A DNA stretch of 64,000 nucleotides, taken from the NCBI RefSeq assembly GCF_900115905.1, contig NZ_FOYD01000008.1, forward strand, positions 1 to 64,000. Direction: 5' to 3'. Shown one piece after another: positions 46,139 through 55,171 of this stretch; position 1 is the stretch's first letter; each line of letters begins with the position of its first letter. A program made the position numbers and the translations under genes. The stretch is from Halopseudomonas formosensis. Its GTDB lineage: Bacteria; Pseudomonadota; Gammaproteobacteria; Pseudomonadales; Pseudomonadaceae. The notes below the pieces were generated by a model. It made no database searches. It saw only the letters and a program-made list of their open reading frames with translations, and was not told the DNA's origin.

Positions 46139-49100
46139 CTATTCCACCTTCCAAGGCTGTTCTTCTTCCGAATCGTTCTTTTTCAGCAGCTCACCCAGTG
46201 CGCCCTGCACATACTGCTCGAATTCGCGCCGCCCGCCCTTGAAGAAGCCAAGTAGTCGCGGCTTGAGCTGATCCAGCAATTCGTCGACATTCACTTTCAC
46301 CGCTTCCGCCTCGGCCAGGGCGTCCGCCAGGTGTTGGCGCATGGCGGCGTCTTGCAGTGCATCGAGAGCGCTTTGCTCTGCGGGATCGCTGAGCAACCCC
46401 AGCAAAGGATTAGCGGCGGGCGTGTCACTGACGTAATCCCGGAGCTCGGCTTCGCAGCCTTGCACATGATCTAGGTATTCCTTGATGCCGCGCTCGACCA
46501 ACCCTAGGAAATGGTCAGACTTGAGTTCCAGACGCTTGCCTGGTTTGTAGCCACAGGCGGAACACACCCAGCCGTGGGACAGGTCGCTCTTCACGTCATC
46601 CAGGCTCTGTTCGCAAACCTGCTGCACACCAACCTGAGTCAGCAGATCGGTCAGTTGGGCTTCGATAAAGGTCGGGCTGAAATGGGCGCTAAGCCCTTCC
46701 ACCCGTGAGAGGTCCTTCAGCACCTGATAGCTTGGGCTGCCGAGCACGGCATCACGGAGGGTTTTCAGATCTTTGTGCAGGCCCGCGTGTTCACTCAGGT
46801 ACTGGTTGAGATAGAGCTCGTGCAGATCCTTCCATTCGGCGGTAATACGGCTCATTTCACCGGACGCGCCAGCGGATTTGACGTAGGTCTCGATGCTGTC
46901 GAGTAGCTCCTGGCATGGCTTTTCAATGGTGGGCGGGGCGCCCAGTGCTTTGAATTCGCGCAGTTTGCCGGTAAGACTCGCCAGCTCGGAAATGCGATCC
47001 AGGAAATCGCGGGCTTCCCGCACGCGGTGGGCGAATTCCTCGACACAGGTGTAACGGTTGGCCGCCTCGATATCGTCGTCCTCGGCAAGCCCCAGCATGT
47101 CGCGCAGGGCACCACGCACCGAGGCATAACAGGCAACCCGGCTTTCTCTACCATCCTCGGGCAGCGCAAAGATGTCGGCCCATTCGGAAATGGGGTCGGG
47201 AACCGAGGCTCCGGGCCAGGTTTGCAATGCCTGTTCGGCCTGGCGGAACTCGTGCCGGGCACGGGTTTCCGTCTCTTTCAAGAGGTCAAGAAGGCGCTCG
47301 GCGGCTGCCGGGCTGTAACCGGTGCCTTCTTTCCAAAGGCCAAGGGCGTGAAGCGACTCGGTCAGGTCGTGCCACAGGGTTTCATCCGGACGCGTCCCGG
47401 GACGGAGTTCATCCAGCTCCTGGAGCCAGTCAACCGGGCTGCCAATGGTGCGATCATCCTGAGAGACCGTCTTGCCGTGAATGGTGAAGCCGCTGATCTC
47501 CCCGGTGCTGATGAGCAGCGTGATCAGGATATCCACCCAGGTGTCGGTCAATCCCAGGTCCGTGGTTTTCAGCCGTTTGCGGGTTTCCGCGATGCTGGTG
47601 GCAGGCGGGTTGGCCTTGCGGATATTGTCCCGAATCCGCTCCTTCGCCTTTTTGAAGGCTTCCACGCTGCTGGCGGCCAGTGTGACCGAGACCTCCCCGG
47701 GCACACCGGTGTTGAGCAAACCAAGCGGCGCAAGGTGCTTTTCAAGATCGGCCTTGGCAGTCCCATCCCCGTCGGTCACGCGGCCTTTCCAGATGGCTTC
47801 GAGGATGCGTTTGCGCATCTGATTGCTCAAGTCCGCGCTGAAGGAATAGGCCTCCCGGAAATCCGGGTGGAAGTGGAAGACCTTGGCTAAAGCCTTGGTG
47901 GCGACCTTTTCCAGGAGCCGTTCCAGAGAGCGTTCACTCTGCGGAATGCTGTGGTAGAGGGAAAGCAGTTCTGCGGGCTCGCAGAGGATTTCCCAGGCTT
48001 GGTCCTTGGTATTCCACTGGCGGATTTCGCCGTTCACAAAGGATTCGAGCAAAATCTCCGTGGCCTTGCGGGCAGGCTGGGCCGATTTGGTTCCGGCGGG
48101 AAGGTCAATCCATTCGCCCAGCAGCTCCAGCTTGCGACGGACGGATTGCGAAGCACCGCCCGCGTTAACCTGGGACTGGTAGTCGCCAAAGAGTTTGACC
48201 AAAGCCATGCTACGTTTGAGCTCATCGATATCCTGGGCTGGCAATGTGGCCGGTAGCCATACGAGGGTCCGTCCGTTGCCATGACGGACTGCGTCCATCT
48301 CGACATCGAGCGGCGAGGCTGACGGGTAGAGTACGGCCAGGTGCAACGCCTTAGTGGCGGGCACGTCCTTAACAAAGCCGATGACTGCATGGTCGTTGGT
48401 GAGCGCCGTCACCGGTTCAAGCCGATAGTCCAGGGAGCGGCGGGTTCGCTGCCAATCCACATCCACCTGGGTCGAGAAACCATGCTGTGGCGGCACAGTG
48501 CCGCCCAGCGGACTGCCCGGGAAGCGGAGGAACAGTTCAAGATGGGAGCGGTAGGCGCTCTCAAGCTGAATATCCGGTGCGAACCCATTCTTGACCCGCT
48601 CGACTTCAACCAACAGCTCTTCGCGTTCGCCCCCGTCACCTTCAACCGAGAGAAAAAAGCTCAGATTATCCCCGCTGCCTTTCTGACGTAGGGGCGGAAA
48701 TGTTTGGGCAATCTTTTCCAGGATTCGGGCCGTTTCCTGGTCGCTTCCAGCGGGGTCACTTTCCTTGCCGGGCCATCTCAGCAAGAGCGCGTCATTCAGC
48801 TTCGAAACGGTGAGTTCTTCCTTGACCATGGAGAGGACGATCAATGCTTTGATCAGGCGCTCGCTCGCTACCTTGGCGGCCGCCTGATCGGCGTCCGACC
48901 AGCGTTTGTAGGGCACGCGGGATAGGACCTCGTCCCTGGCCGTGCTGCAGAAGCGCTCAAACATCCCGTAATACTTGGCCATCTCAGGATCGTCCTGGAT
49001 GATCTTGTTACGCAGGTCCTCGTAGTCGAACACATCGTCGAGCACCGCGATTCGTTTCCAGTCGCTGGTATCCTGCAGGCGTCTTTCAATGAATTCCTGG

Positions 49101-50314
49101 ACAAATCCCAGTGCGCCACGGGATCTGCCGCCCCGGTTGGTGATCGCGGTGAGGCAGTACAGCCCGAAGGGATGCATCGGATAAACGTCGGCAAAGTGTT
49201 TTGCCTCGTCGGTGATGGGTTCGCGTTCGCGGAAGTACCGTTTCAGGAAGTCAGTAAAGGCTCCCCGGAAATGCGGCTGAATTTCAGCCTTGAAGGCATC
49301 GGCGAGCTTGTGAACGCATTTGGAGTTTTCACGAAACAGCCGGTGATTGTAGATGCGATGAAATTGCGTGACCGGGATGTTGATGGACTGGAAGCGGCCG
49401 GATTGTCCGGAAAGCTTGCCCATCAGCTCTGTATCGTAATTGCGCCCGGCTTGGCGAGCGATGGCCTGAATTTCCTCTTGGACCGCGCCAAAAATCCAGA
49501 ACGGTTGATCCCCGGCCAGTCCAGCTTCGGCCAGTTGTCCAAGGAAAGCAGTGCCCCGGTTGAAGTGTTCGTCGCTCTGGATCAGGTGAAGATACAACTC
49601 GTCAATAAAGACCAGGACGCCTTCATAGCCGCGTTCTTTGGCGATCTCGACCAGCTTCTTGACCTTTTCTGTGACCGTGGTGCGGTCCTGGACGAGTTGA
49701 ATGTTCAGGGCGGCAACAGCCTGCTCAATGATGGTCTTCTGATATTCCTTGTCATAGGAGCGAAGCTGATCGACGGAGAGACTCCGGTTGTCACGAATCC
49801 AGTTCTCGACATCGCTGCGGGTACCGCTGGCGGTGTGATTGAAAAAGGTATCCAGATAGGCGTCGGTGTTGGACAGAGTCGCCGTTACTGGCGGCGAGAG
49901 GTGGCGCAAGTGGTCAGTAACCGAGTTCCAGAAAGCCTGCTCGAGGGTCTCGTCAGGCACTTCAATGGCGGTAAAGTTGATCGTGAGAAATTTTCGTGGT
50001 GCGAGCGCATCCATGCCCCATTCAGGCTTGGTATCGAGGAGCTGTTTGCGCAGCGTCGGTTCGGTCAGAATGGCGGAAAGCCATGCCATGAAGATGGTCT
50101 TACCGGAACCGTATAGACCGGTGATGAAGAAGCCGCGACCTTGCTTACGGTGAATTCGGTCCAGGATAATTCGGGCCGACTCCTCAACCTCGGGCAGCAT
50201 GACGAAGCTTTCGAAAATCCGCGTCCTGCTGGCCGAATCGTGAGTCGACTCGTTGAAGTTTTCCACCCAGCTACTGACGGGCGTGAAATCAAACATATCC
50301 TTCATGAGTGGCAT
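46139..50314 (-). CDS. brxC: Large BrxC/PglY-like P-loop ATPase (DUF6079-like)
   Basis: A 1391-residue ATPase. Walker A GLYGSGKT is at 66-73 and Walker B VLVFIDELY is near 250. The remainder is long, helical and repetitive, with a single CSAC zinc-knuckle-like motif near residue 1265. This is the architecture of BrxC/PglY proteins, the large ATPases that with PglZ and the methylase define BREX-like systems. ATG 50314 is preferred over ATG 50335 because GGAGG lies 6 bases upstream. It starts one base after the BrxF-like stop. Confidence 0.82.
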   Translation of the reverse strand: MPLMKDMFDFTPVSSWVENFNESTHDSASRTRIFESFVMLPEVEESARIILDRIHRKQGRGFFITGLYGSGKTIFMAWLSAILTEPTLRKQLLDTKPEWGMDALAPRKFLTINFTAIEVPDETLEQAFWNSVTDHLRHLSPPVTATLSNTDAYLDTFFNHTASGTRSDVENWIRDNRSLSVDQLRSYDKEYQKTIIEQAVAALNIQLVQDRTTVTEKVKKLVEIAKERGYEGVLVFIDELYLHLIQSDEHFNRGTAFLGQLAEAGLAGDQPFWIFGAVQEEIQAIARQAGRNYDTELMGKLSGQSGRFQSINIPVTQFHRIYNHRLFRENSKCVHKLADAFKAEIQPHFRGAFTDFLKRYFREREPITDEAKHFADVYPMHPFGLYCLTAITNRGGRSRGALGFVQEFIERRLQDTSDWKRIAVLDDVFDYEDLRNKIIQDDPEMAKYYGMFERFCSTARDEVLSRVPYKRWSDADQAAAKVASERLIKALIVLSMVKEELTVSKLNDALLLRWPGKESDPAGSDQETARILEKIAQTFPPLRQKGSGDNLSFFLSVEGDGGEREELLVEVERVKNGFAPDIQLESAYRSHLELFLRFPGSPLGGTVPPQHGFSTQVDVDWQRTRRSLDYRLEPVTALTNDHAVIGFVKDVPATKALHLAVLYPSASPLDVEMDAVRHGNGRTLVWLPATLPAQDIDELKRSMALVKLFGDYQSQVNAGGASQSVRRKLELLGEWIDLPAGTKSAQPARKATEILLESFVNGEIRQWNTKDQAWEILCEPAELLSLYHSIPQSERSLERLLEKVATKALAKVFHFHPDFREAYSFSADLSNQMRKRILEAIWKGRVTDGDGTAKADLEKHLAPLGLLNTGVPGEVSVTLAASSVEAFKKAKERIRDNIRKANPPATSIAETRKRLKTTDLGLTDTWVDILITLLISTGEISGFTIHGKTVSQDDRTIGSPVDWLQELDELRPGTRPDETLWHDLTESLHALGLWKEGTGYSPAAAERLLDLLKETETRARHEFRQAEQALQTWPGASVPDPISEWADIFALPEDGRESRVACYASVRGALRDMLGLAEDDDIEAANRYTCVEEFAHRVREARDFLDRISELASLTGKLREFKALGAPPTIEKPCQELLDSIETYVKSAGASGEMSRITAEWKDLHELYLNQYLSEHAGLHKDLKTLRDAVLGSPSYQVLKDLSRVEGLSAHFSPTFIEAQLTDLLTQVGVQQVCEQSLDDVKSDLSHGWVCSACGYKPGKRLELKSDHFLGLVERGIKEYLDHVQGCEAELRDYVSDTPAANPLLGLLSDPAEQSALDALQDAAMRQHLADALAEAEAVKVNVDELLDQLKPRLLGFFKGGRREFEQYVQGALGELLKKNDSEEEQPWKVE

Positions 50315-50315
50315 A

Positions 50316-50861
50316 TCAGGCCTCCAGCTCCACAATTGGTTGATCTCCGCGAGTTAGGGTGTACCGCCCGCAGCGGCAAAGCTGACCAGCCATTCGTCCT
50401 GTCAGCACCAGTAAAATTCTTCTTTTTCCCACGGCATCGTTGTACCAAGTGGTCATGGGGTCCATGCCGAGCGCGAAAACCAGTTCCAGGTGATCGAGGA
50501 TGGTCAGTCCCTCTGGTAATAGCTGTTCGGCTACAAGGTCGTGTACCGCCTTCCGAAGTCTGTTTCCGTAGCGTTTAAGATCCGCCGGGACGGTCGTAGC
50601 ATTGAAATCGAACACCTCGGCAAACATGGGATCTTTAGCCAGAAGGTCGAGAACGATGTCATTCACGCTCACATATCGGACCTGCCCAAAATCGCCCAGC
50701 GATGCCATGTGTTCCGCAAGCCATGTTTTTCCGGAACCTTGACGGCCAATCAGGCAGCAAAGAGTCCGTCCGCCAACGTGGCTTTCGCCGACCAATCCTA
50801 TAAGCTCATTGAGCGCCTTGGCCTGAGCTGGAGTCGTTTTGTTATCTCCAGGCATCGACAT
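50316..50861 (-). CDS. brxF: BrxF-like small P-loop ATPase
   Basis: A 181-residue ATPase with Walker A GRQGSGKT at 39-46. A TILDHLELVFALGMDP segment near 118 probably supplies Walker B, and the ending (GRMAGQLCRCGRYTLTRG, EL) follows the GR-x-G-x-L-x-Y pattern of BrxF from BREX type 3. Its 5' end overlaps the BrxA-like gene by about 20 bases. The GGAGGA of its ribosome-binding site lies within that gene, so translation is coupled. ATG 50855 is an alternative start. Its presence links this operon to the type 3 branch. Confidence 0.72.
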   Translation of the reverse strand: MSMPGDNKTTPAQAKALNELIGLVGESHVGGRTLCCLIGRQGSGKTWLAEHMASLGDFGQVRYVSVNDIVLDLLAKDPMFAEVFDFNATTVPADLKRYGNRLRKAVHDLVAEQLLPEGLTILDHLELVFALGMDPMTTWYNDAVGKRRILLVLTGRMAGQLCRCGRYTLTRGDQPIVELEA

Positions 50862-51600
50862 ACTCCTCCAGCGATTGATGAATCAGTTGAACTTGGTCCG
50901 TGCTTCCGTGCCGGTGATATTCACAATGTCCCTTGGTTGCGAGTTTGTTGACCCCGGCAATCAGCAAGGCGCGGTTGCACATGAAGATGGGAGCTATGGT
51001 CCCTTCGTTGATGACTGTGGCTGTCGATGGTGCCCGCCAACCGTTTTTTGATGCGTCGTGATAGAGCGCGTAGCCCAAAACGGCCTCGGTTGGGCAGTAA
51101 GTGGTCACCGAGTAATTGGATTTCGAAAGCTTCAGGCGTCCAGCCTTAACGAGGATCGACCGCACTCGATCTCGAGTTGACTGAGGCATGCGCTCGTATT
51201 TGCGTTCCAGGAGCTGGTCAAGGTGGTAGCGAGAGAAAACGGCCTCGCCGGTATTCAGGAAGCTGTCTGTAACCAAAAGTGAAAGGGTTTCAAAAAGAAT
51301 CGGAGTAGTAATGCATAGCTGGAAAAACACCAGATCCTGAACCGCTTCATCATTGCTGCGAATCTTTCGAAACATCTTCAGGAATGAAGTGTTTTTGATC
51401 GAGTTGTTCTCGATTTCCAGGAAGCGATATTTCATGTGTTGCCACAGCTTTTCCTTGTTGGACTCGGACTTCTGAGGCCAACGTTGGATACAGGAGTCAC
51501 GCACAGCTTGCGCGTCATTGCTCTCCAATGCGGCGTCGAGCAGCATGAGAGTCTCTTCCAGAAGCAATCCGTATCCGATAGTTGAAAACTGCTTATCCAT
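50842..51600 (-). CDS. brxA: BrxA-like (DUF1819-like) protein
   Basis: A 252-residue helical protein without catalytic motifs. The pattern of a short N-terminal stretch (IGYGLLLEETLMLLDAALES), a central helical bundle, the FNTGEAVFSRYHLDQLLERK-like region and a terminal winged-helix-like part resembles BrxA, a DNA-binding protein of BREX loci. Similarity is judged by eye and is moderate. Its place as first structural gene next to BrxF and BrxC supports the call. Confidence 0.6.
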   Translation of the reverse strand: MDKQFSTIGYGLLLEETLMLLDAALESNDAQAVRDSCIQRWPQKSESNKEKLWQHMKYRFLEIENNSIKNTSFLKMFRKIRSNDEAVQDLVFFQLCITTPILFETLSLLVTDSFLNTGEAVFSRYHLDQLLERKYERMPQSTRDRVRSILVKAGRLKLSKSNYSVTTYCPTEAVLGYALYHDASKNGWRAPSTATVINEGTIAPIFMCNRALLIAGVNKLATKGHCEYHRHGSTDQVQLIHQSLEEYVDAWR

Positions 51601-51619
51601 TGAAATTGCCGCCTGTCAT

Positions 51620-51829
51620 TTAGTCCTCATTGTTTTTGTTTTTGTCTGCTGCAGCACCGCCAGCCTCGACCCAAGCATCGACCTGTTCTTTTTTAAACTT
51701 CCAGAGTCGGCCTACTCGATGAGCGGGCATGCCGTGCTTGTCTATCCAGCGGTACACGGTGTCACTGCTGACACCGAGATACTTGCCTATCTCGTCTACT
51801 GATAACCAACGGTTTTCCATCTCGGCCAT
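51620..51829 (-). CDS. Excisionase-family HTH regulator heading the BREX-like operon
   Basis: A 69-residue protein dominated by an HTH_17 domain (LSVDEIGKYLGVSSDTVYRW, then PAHRVGRLWKFKKEQVDAW) and a charged tail. Such proteins often begin BREX and restriction operons. It is the first gene after the promoter at 51923-51951 and ends 19 bases before the BrxA-like gene. It probably regulates the operon or serves as an accessory DNA-binding factor. Confidence 0.82.
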   Translation of the reverse strand: MAEMENRWLSVDEIGKYLGVSSDTVYRWIDKHGMPAHRVGRLWKFKKEQVDAWVEAGGAAADKNKNNED

Positions 51830-51922
51830 TTCTCTAGCTCCTCATGGGCGATTGGGTTAATAGCCACGCCAGAGGCGACAAAAGGGATGCGGGCACAGCT
51901 TCCCCAACTTAAAACATCCTCT

Positions 51923-51951
51923 AATATATTTAGGCAGGGGCCGATTGTCAA
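51923..51951 (-). promoter_or_regulatory. Near-consensus sigma-70 promoter of the BREX-like operon
   Basis: On the minus strand TTGACA (51946-51951) and TATATT (51923-51928) are separated by exactly 17 bases. The transcript would start near 51916 and read through the HTH gene to the HerA-like gene, about 12.9 kb. The only other genes nearby are transcribed into, not from, this gap. Confidence 0.8.
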
Positions 51952-51985
51952 ATGGTTTTACCGGCATAAGACCGCAAAAGGCGAC

Positions 51986-52585
51986 TCAAGGAGATATCCA
52001 TTGACCCTCTGTCACTCTTTCCCCGTAAGCAGGGCATGGCATCCAATAGGTCCAAGCTGGAATCGAGGTGCGCCCGCGTAGCACCGCCACCATCACCCGC
52101 TGGTACATGCTGTGTCCGCCGGGCCGAAATCCTTCCAGCCGGTCGATGGGCGGCAGGTCACGTAGCGGGTAGATGAAGGTCACCAATTCACCATGGGTCA
52201 GATCCCAGTCGCCGGTCGGGCGGCCGAAGCTTGGTGTGCCGATATCCTCCTGCCTGCGGGCGTCGGCCAGTGGATCCGCGGTGCCCTGAGACAGGATCAG
52301 CCCTTCCGGCATTTCGAGCGCCGGGAACCCTGCGTGGAGATGGTAGAGCCTGCCCCAGACCACGGCCGGTTCGACGCTGCGAGCCTGGGCGCAGAAGCGT
52401 TGATGGTTCCAGTAGCCCCGTTTCAGGGTGCCGTAGACGAAGAGTCGGAGGATGGTCTCGGGACTGTATTCCGGGTTTGTGTTGACTCGGGCCGTCCCTG
52501 GTCCTCGCCCTGCGGGCGCACTTTCAGTGCGTCCAAATCCGCTGTCCTGCGGATTTGTCAGCTTCGCGGTGTCTCCAATGTTCAT
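51986..52585 (-). CDS. Gamma-glutamylcyclotransferase-like (AIG2-like) protein
   Basis: A 199-residue protein whose domain begins at about residue 40 with LFVYGTLKRGYWNH, the YGTL signature of the AIG2/gamma-glutamylcyclotransferase fold, followed by ALEMPEG and a DRLEG turn. Such enzymes release 5-oxoproline from gamma-glutamyl amines or peptides. Copies with this neighbour context are common as cargo on integrative elements and plasmids. The start at 52585 overlaps the stop of the upstream small frame (ATGA), which favours it over longer extensions. Confidence 0.72.
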   Translation of the reverse strand: MNIGDTAKLTNPQDSGFGRTESAPAGRGPGTARVNTNPEYSPETILRLFVYGTLKRGYWNHQRFCAQARSVEPAVVWGRLYHLHAGFPALEMPEGLILSQGTADPLADARRQEDIGTPSFGRPTGDWDLTHGELVTFIYPLRDLPPIDRLEGFRPGGHSMYQRVMVAVLRGRTSIPAWTYWMPCPAYGERVTEGQWISP

Positions 52586-52692
52586 GCATTCACTCTTTCG
52601 GGCAGTATCCCTTTGCGCTCCTGGGATATGAAGCGGAATTCGCTGTTTTCGATAGCCCGCACATCCTCGTGGCGGATGGTGAGCATGGTCAT
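52582..52692 (-). CDS. Small ORF or truncated gene end upstream of the AIG2-like gene
   Basis: A 36-codon frame (MTMLTIRHEDVRAIENSEFR...) ends with a TGA that overlaps the AIG2-like ATG, so it looks like the natural upstream partner. The frame stays open about 13 codons further upstream and then meets a stop, suggesting the 3' end of a larger gene cut off at about 52730. Its function is not recognised. Confidence 0.35.
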   Translation of the reverse strand: MTMLTIRHEDVRAIENSEFRFISQERKGILPERVNA

Positions 52693-52786
52693 GGGCGGCA
52701 CTTCCAGCTCGCGCCAACGGGCTGACAACGCTCATAGCCGAGCTGGCCGGTCTGGCATGCGAAGTGACTGAACGGAGGGCAAACCG

Positions 52787-53209
52787 ATGAAAATGAAGCC
52801 GACCATTACCGTAGCCGACAACGGCAACCTGCAGATCCACATCCCGATGCTGATCCGGCGCATGCGCGACCGCAAGACGGTGATCGCTCCCCAGGCACTG
52901 GATGGAGATATCCCCGGGGCGCAGGAGCCGGTACAGTCAGCCGTCCTCCAGGCACTGGCAAGGGCCTTTTCCTGGGCCGACATCCTCGAATCCGGCCAGA
53001 TCAAGTCAATCAGCAAGCTTGCCCGTACCCTCGACGTCGATGGCTCGTATGTGGCCCGCATCCTCAAGCTGGCGACCCTGGCCCCCGACATCGTCGAAGC
53101 CCTGATCAACGGCGAGGAACCCAACGGACTCTCGCTGGCCAAGCTGACCCAGACCTTTCCCGAGGACTGGGCCGAGCAGCGCCGCCAGTTCGGCTTCGCC
53201 ACCGACTGA
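52787..53209 (+). CDS. Recombinase-associated small HTH protein
   Basis: A 140-residue protein beginning with a beta strand region (TITVADNGNLQIHIPMLI), then a helix-turn-helix-like segment (SISKLARTLDVDGSYVARIL) and a short tail (LSLAKLTQTFPEDWAEQRRQFG). This family usually accompanies DUF2924 proteins and serine recombinases in mobile elements (from memory). Here no recombinase follows; a terminator does. It is therefore probably an orphan of a lost element. A DNA-binding role is inferred from the HTH. Confidence 0.6.
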   Translation: MKMKPTITVADNGNLQIHIPMLIRRMRDRKTVIAPQALDGDIPGAQEPVQSAVLQALARAFSWADILESGQIKSISKLARTLDVDGSYVARILKLATLAPDIVEALINGEEPNGLSLAKLTQTFPEDWAEQRRQFGFATD

Positions 53210-53235
53210 CGACCGGACCGGAGACCACCCCAGAG

Positions 53236-53260
53236 AGCCGACCATCAGAGTCGGCTTTTC
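53236..53260 (+). terminator. Terminator after the recombinase-associated gene
   Basis: Perfect 7-bp arms AGCCGAC and GTCGGCT with a 7-base loop are followed by TTTTC. Confidence 0.88.
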
Positions 53261-54146
53261 TACTTTGGGGGTCTGGAAACTGGAGTTGACCACGCTTCTT
53301 TTCACGGCCGATGCAGGCGAGTTCGAAAAAACGTCCGGTTGCGGCGTCAAGCGATGACCTAAGACAGCCGCTAAAAACGGCAACGAGCCGCAAACCCATA
53401 TCAATCAAGGATGTAGCTTTTCGGACGAGCTTCGGACTTGGTCCGGAGAAAACAGAGAATCAGGGGCCAAACAGAGAAAGAAAGGCTGGAAGATGAGGAG
53501 AATCGATGGTGCGGAGAGGTGCCTTGGAAAGATGTGAAACGGGCGCAAACCCTTTAGAAACAAGGGAAAAAAGAAAACCCGTCACCCCGGAGAATGACCC
53601 CAGAGAGACGGGTTTGTCTTTTCTAAATGGTGGAGCCGGGGTCCTCTGAACAGGACTCCTAACATATTGATTTAAAAGTGAAGATGTCGGTTCAATTTTG
53701 TTTTGGTGTACTTTTTGGTGAGCTAAGTCAGTTAAGGTCATCTACCGGTTGTATCCGCATCATCCGACTAAGGTCGTTTTCTCTGGCGCACCGGGCAGTA
53801 CGGGACGGTAAGCTCGCTCTCGTATTTCGGCTCTTTAGCCTTGGGGAGCGCTTCACTTACAAAGGCCTGAGAAAACGATCTGCGCTTAGGGGCGCGAGCC
53901 GGTTCATCGCACCTTTGTAGCTAACAGTGCGACCCCGGCTGGCAGTGTATTACGCAGCACGAAGCAGATCAGCCTCGTCAAGGTGTTATTAGCAGATCCT
54001 TGGTGTCTTAAATAGCTGAAAATTGATGTCTTCAGTCGCATCGGCTATATAGCCCACCTTTGTATCGATGACAAGAAGAGTGGAATAGGATGAATCCTTA
54101 TTAAGCTCGTCGCTAAGCTTTCTTATTCATTAAAGGTAGTCCGGAT
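53261..54146. other. Gap of 886 bp without a convincing gene
   Basis: Only short frames that look non-coding occur. Visible items are a second hairpin with T-rich end at 53575-53623 (arms AAACCCGTC and GACGGGTTT) whose ACCCCAGAGAG block repeats the one before the 53236 terminator, then TGGTGGAGCCGG at 53629-53640 followed by a GTCCT/AGGAC hairpin. At 53965-53977 lies CAGATCAGCCTCG, which recurs at 57224. It looks like a junction zone of successive insertions. Confidence 0.5.
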
Positions 54147-54902
54147 TCAAGGTTGGTCATCAAGATTGAAGAAGTATATATAATCCGCTTCTCCGCTCGG
54201 GGTGTTGCTGTCGTTATTCGTATTGTTTTGGGGGTTGCTTTCTGGCTGCAGGTTAATTAGCTTGCTCCAAGCTGAATCAAAGAGTGTGTGATATAGACTT
54301 ATTGCTGGTTCAAATGGTTTCATATTTTTTTTTGATTCTTCCAATAATTCTTTAAATTTGACTTCTATGTCGTCTTTTTTTTCGGCCAGAGGAACATGTT
54401 GGCTTGCTGGGCTCTGCTCGTGCAGTTGATGAATTGCCAGGCGTGTTAATGCAAACGAAAGTTCTTTTTTCAATAAATTATTGATCTGGATGTTGGCTTC
54501 CAACTCCTCCCGTATGTTCCCTTGCTTTTTGATTTCGTTTTCTCGTGATGTAAGCTCTTTTTCTTTGGTTATCAGAAATTCGAGAGTATCTGTTCTAGAT
54601 CTGGCCATTCGGTTAGATATTTTATTCAAGTCTTTTATTGCCGTGTTTGAAAGCACAATGCTGTACGCTTTCTTTCCTGTTCTTCGCTCTCTTATTTTGC
54701 GCTGTCTGAAAGCGTTCTTTAGCTTAATATTAAGTTCTCTGTTTTCTGCAGTGTCGGGAACTGGCATTGATATTATTGGTGATTCTATTCCTAGCTTTAA
54801 TCCTTTGTCCGATAGGTATTTAAGGGCCCATTCCTGATCTTTTTCCGAAAGCTTATGGATCCATTTGAATAAAGCTTTGTATTTAACGAAGTTTTTCACC
54901 AA
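54147..54902 (-). CDS. Putative ribbon-helix-helix and coiled-coil protein of a small mobile element
   Basis: A 251-residue, lysine/glutamate-rich protein unlike its GC-rich neighbours in codon use. Residues about 78-115 (KKAYSIVLSNTAIKDLNKIS and following RSRTDTLEFLI) resemble a ribbon-helix-helix DNA-binding unit. Residues about 115-200 are predicted helical or coiled-coil. The C-terminus is low complexity (NPQNNTNNDSNTP). The start is TTG at 54902 or the adjacent GTG, with only a weak GGCGGG upstream. Palindromic GTAACGTTAC sites lie just upstream. A replication or partition regulator is possible, but I do not recognise the family. Confidence 0.6.
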   Translation of the reverse strand: MVKNFVKYKALFKWIHKLSEKDQEWALKYLSDKGLKLGIESPIISMPVPDTAENRELNIKLKNAFRQRKIRERRTGKKAYSIVLSNTAIKDLNKISNRMARSRTDTLEFLITKEKELTSRENEIKKQGNIREELEANIQINNLLKKELSFALTRLAIHQLHEQSPASQHVPLAEKKDDIEVKFKELLEESKKNMKPFEPAISLYHTLFDSAWSKLINLQPESNPQNNTNNDSNTPSGEADYIYFFNLDDQP

Positions 54903-54931
54903 GCCCGCCTATGAATTGTAGTAAGTTTCCC

Positions 54932-54993
54932 GTTACATTGTAACGTTACCTGTCGCGTTATTAGGTAACGTTACATGTTTCGTTACTCGTAAC
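54932..54993. promoter_or_regulatory. Cluster of GTAACGTTAC palindromes upstream of the putative RHH gene
   Basis: Perfect GTAACGTTAC occurs at 54940-54949 and 54965-54974, exactly 25 bases apart. Flanking half-spaced versions are GTTAC-N3-GTAAC at 54932-54944 and GTTAC-N2-GTAAC at 54982-54993. The array starts 30 bases before the gene. It is a good candidate operator for the encoded protein, or iterons for the element's replication. Confidence 0.7.
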
Positions 54994-55171
54994 ACGGCCT
55001 CCCTGTTTATCGCATTTTATGCAGGCATTATCAAGCATTGGGCGGGCGCTTTTTTGGTAGTTCAGTGCTGGTTACCAGGGCGCCTTCGGCTATCTCACAC
55101 TCGGGGCAGAAAGCCTCGGAAAAATATACCCATGTCCCGAATCCTCTGAACCAATACCAGAGGTCGTCTTC

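Noticed and set aside
53629-53660. A tRNA gene around TGGTGGAGCCGG
   Set aside because: A T-stem-like hairpin can be drawn, but no anticodon or D-arm follows and the loop has the wrong size.
53689-53697. GGTTCAATT at 53689 as a fourth core site
   Set aside because: It matches the left arm, but there is no right arm at the required 7-base distance and no flanking repeat.
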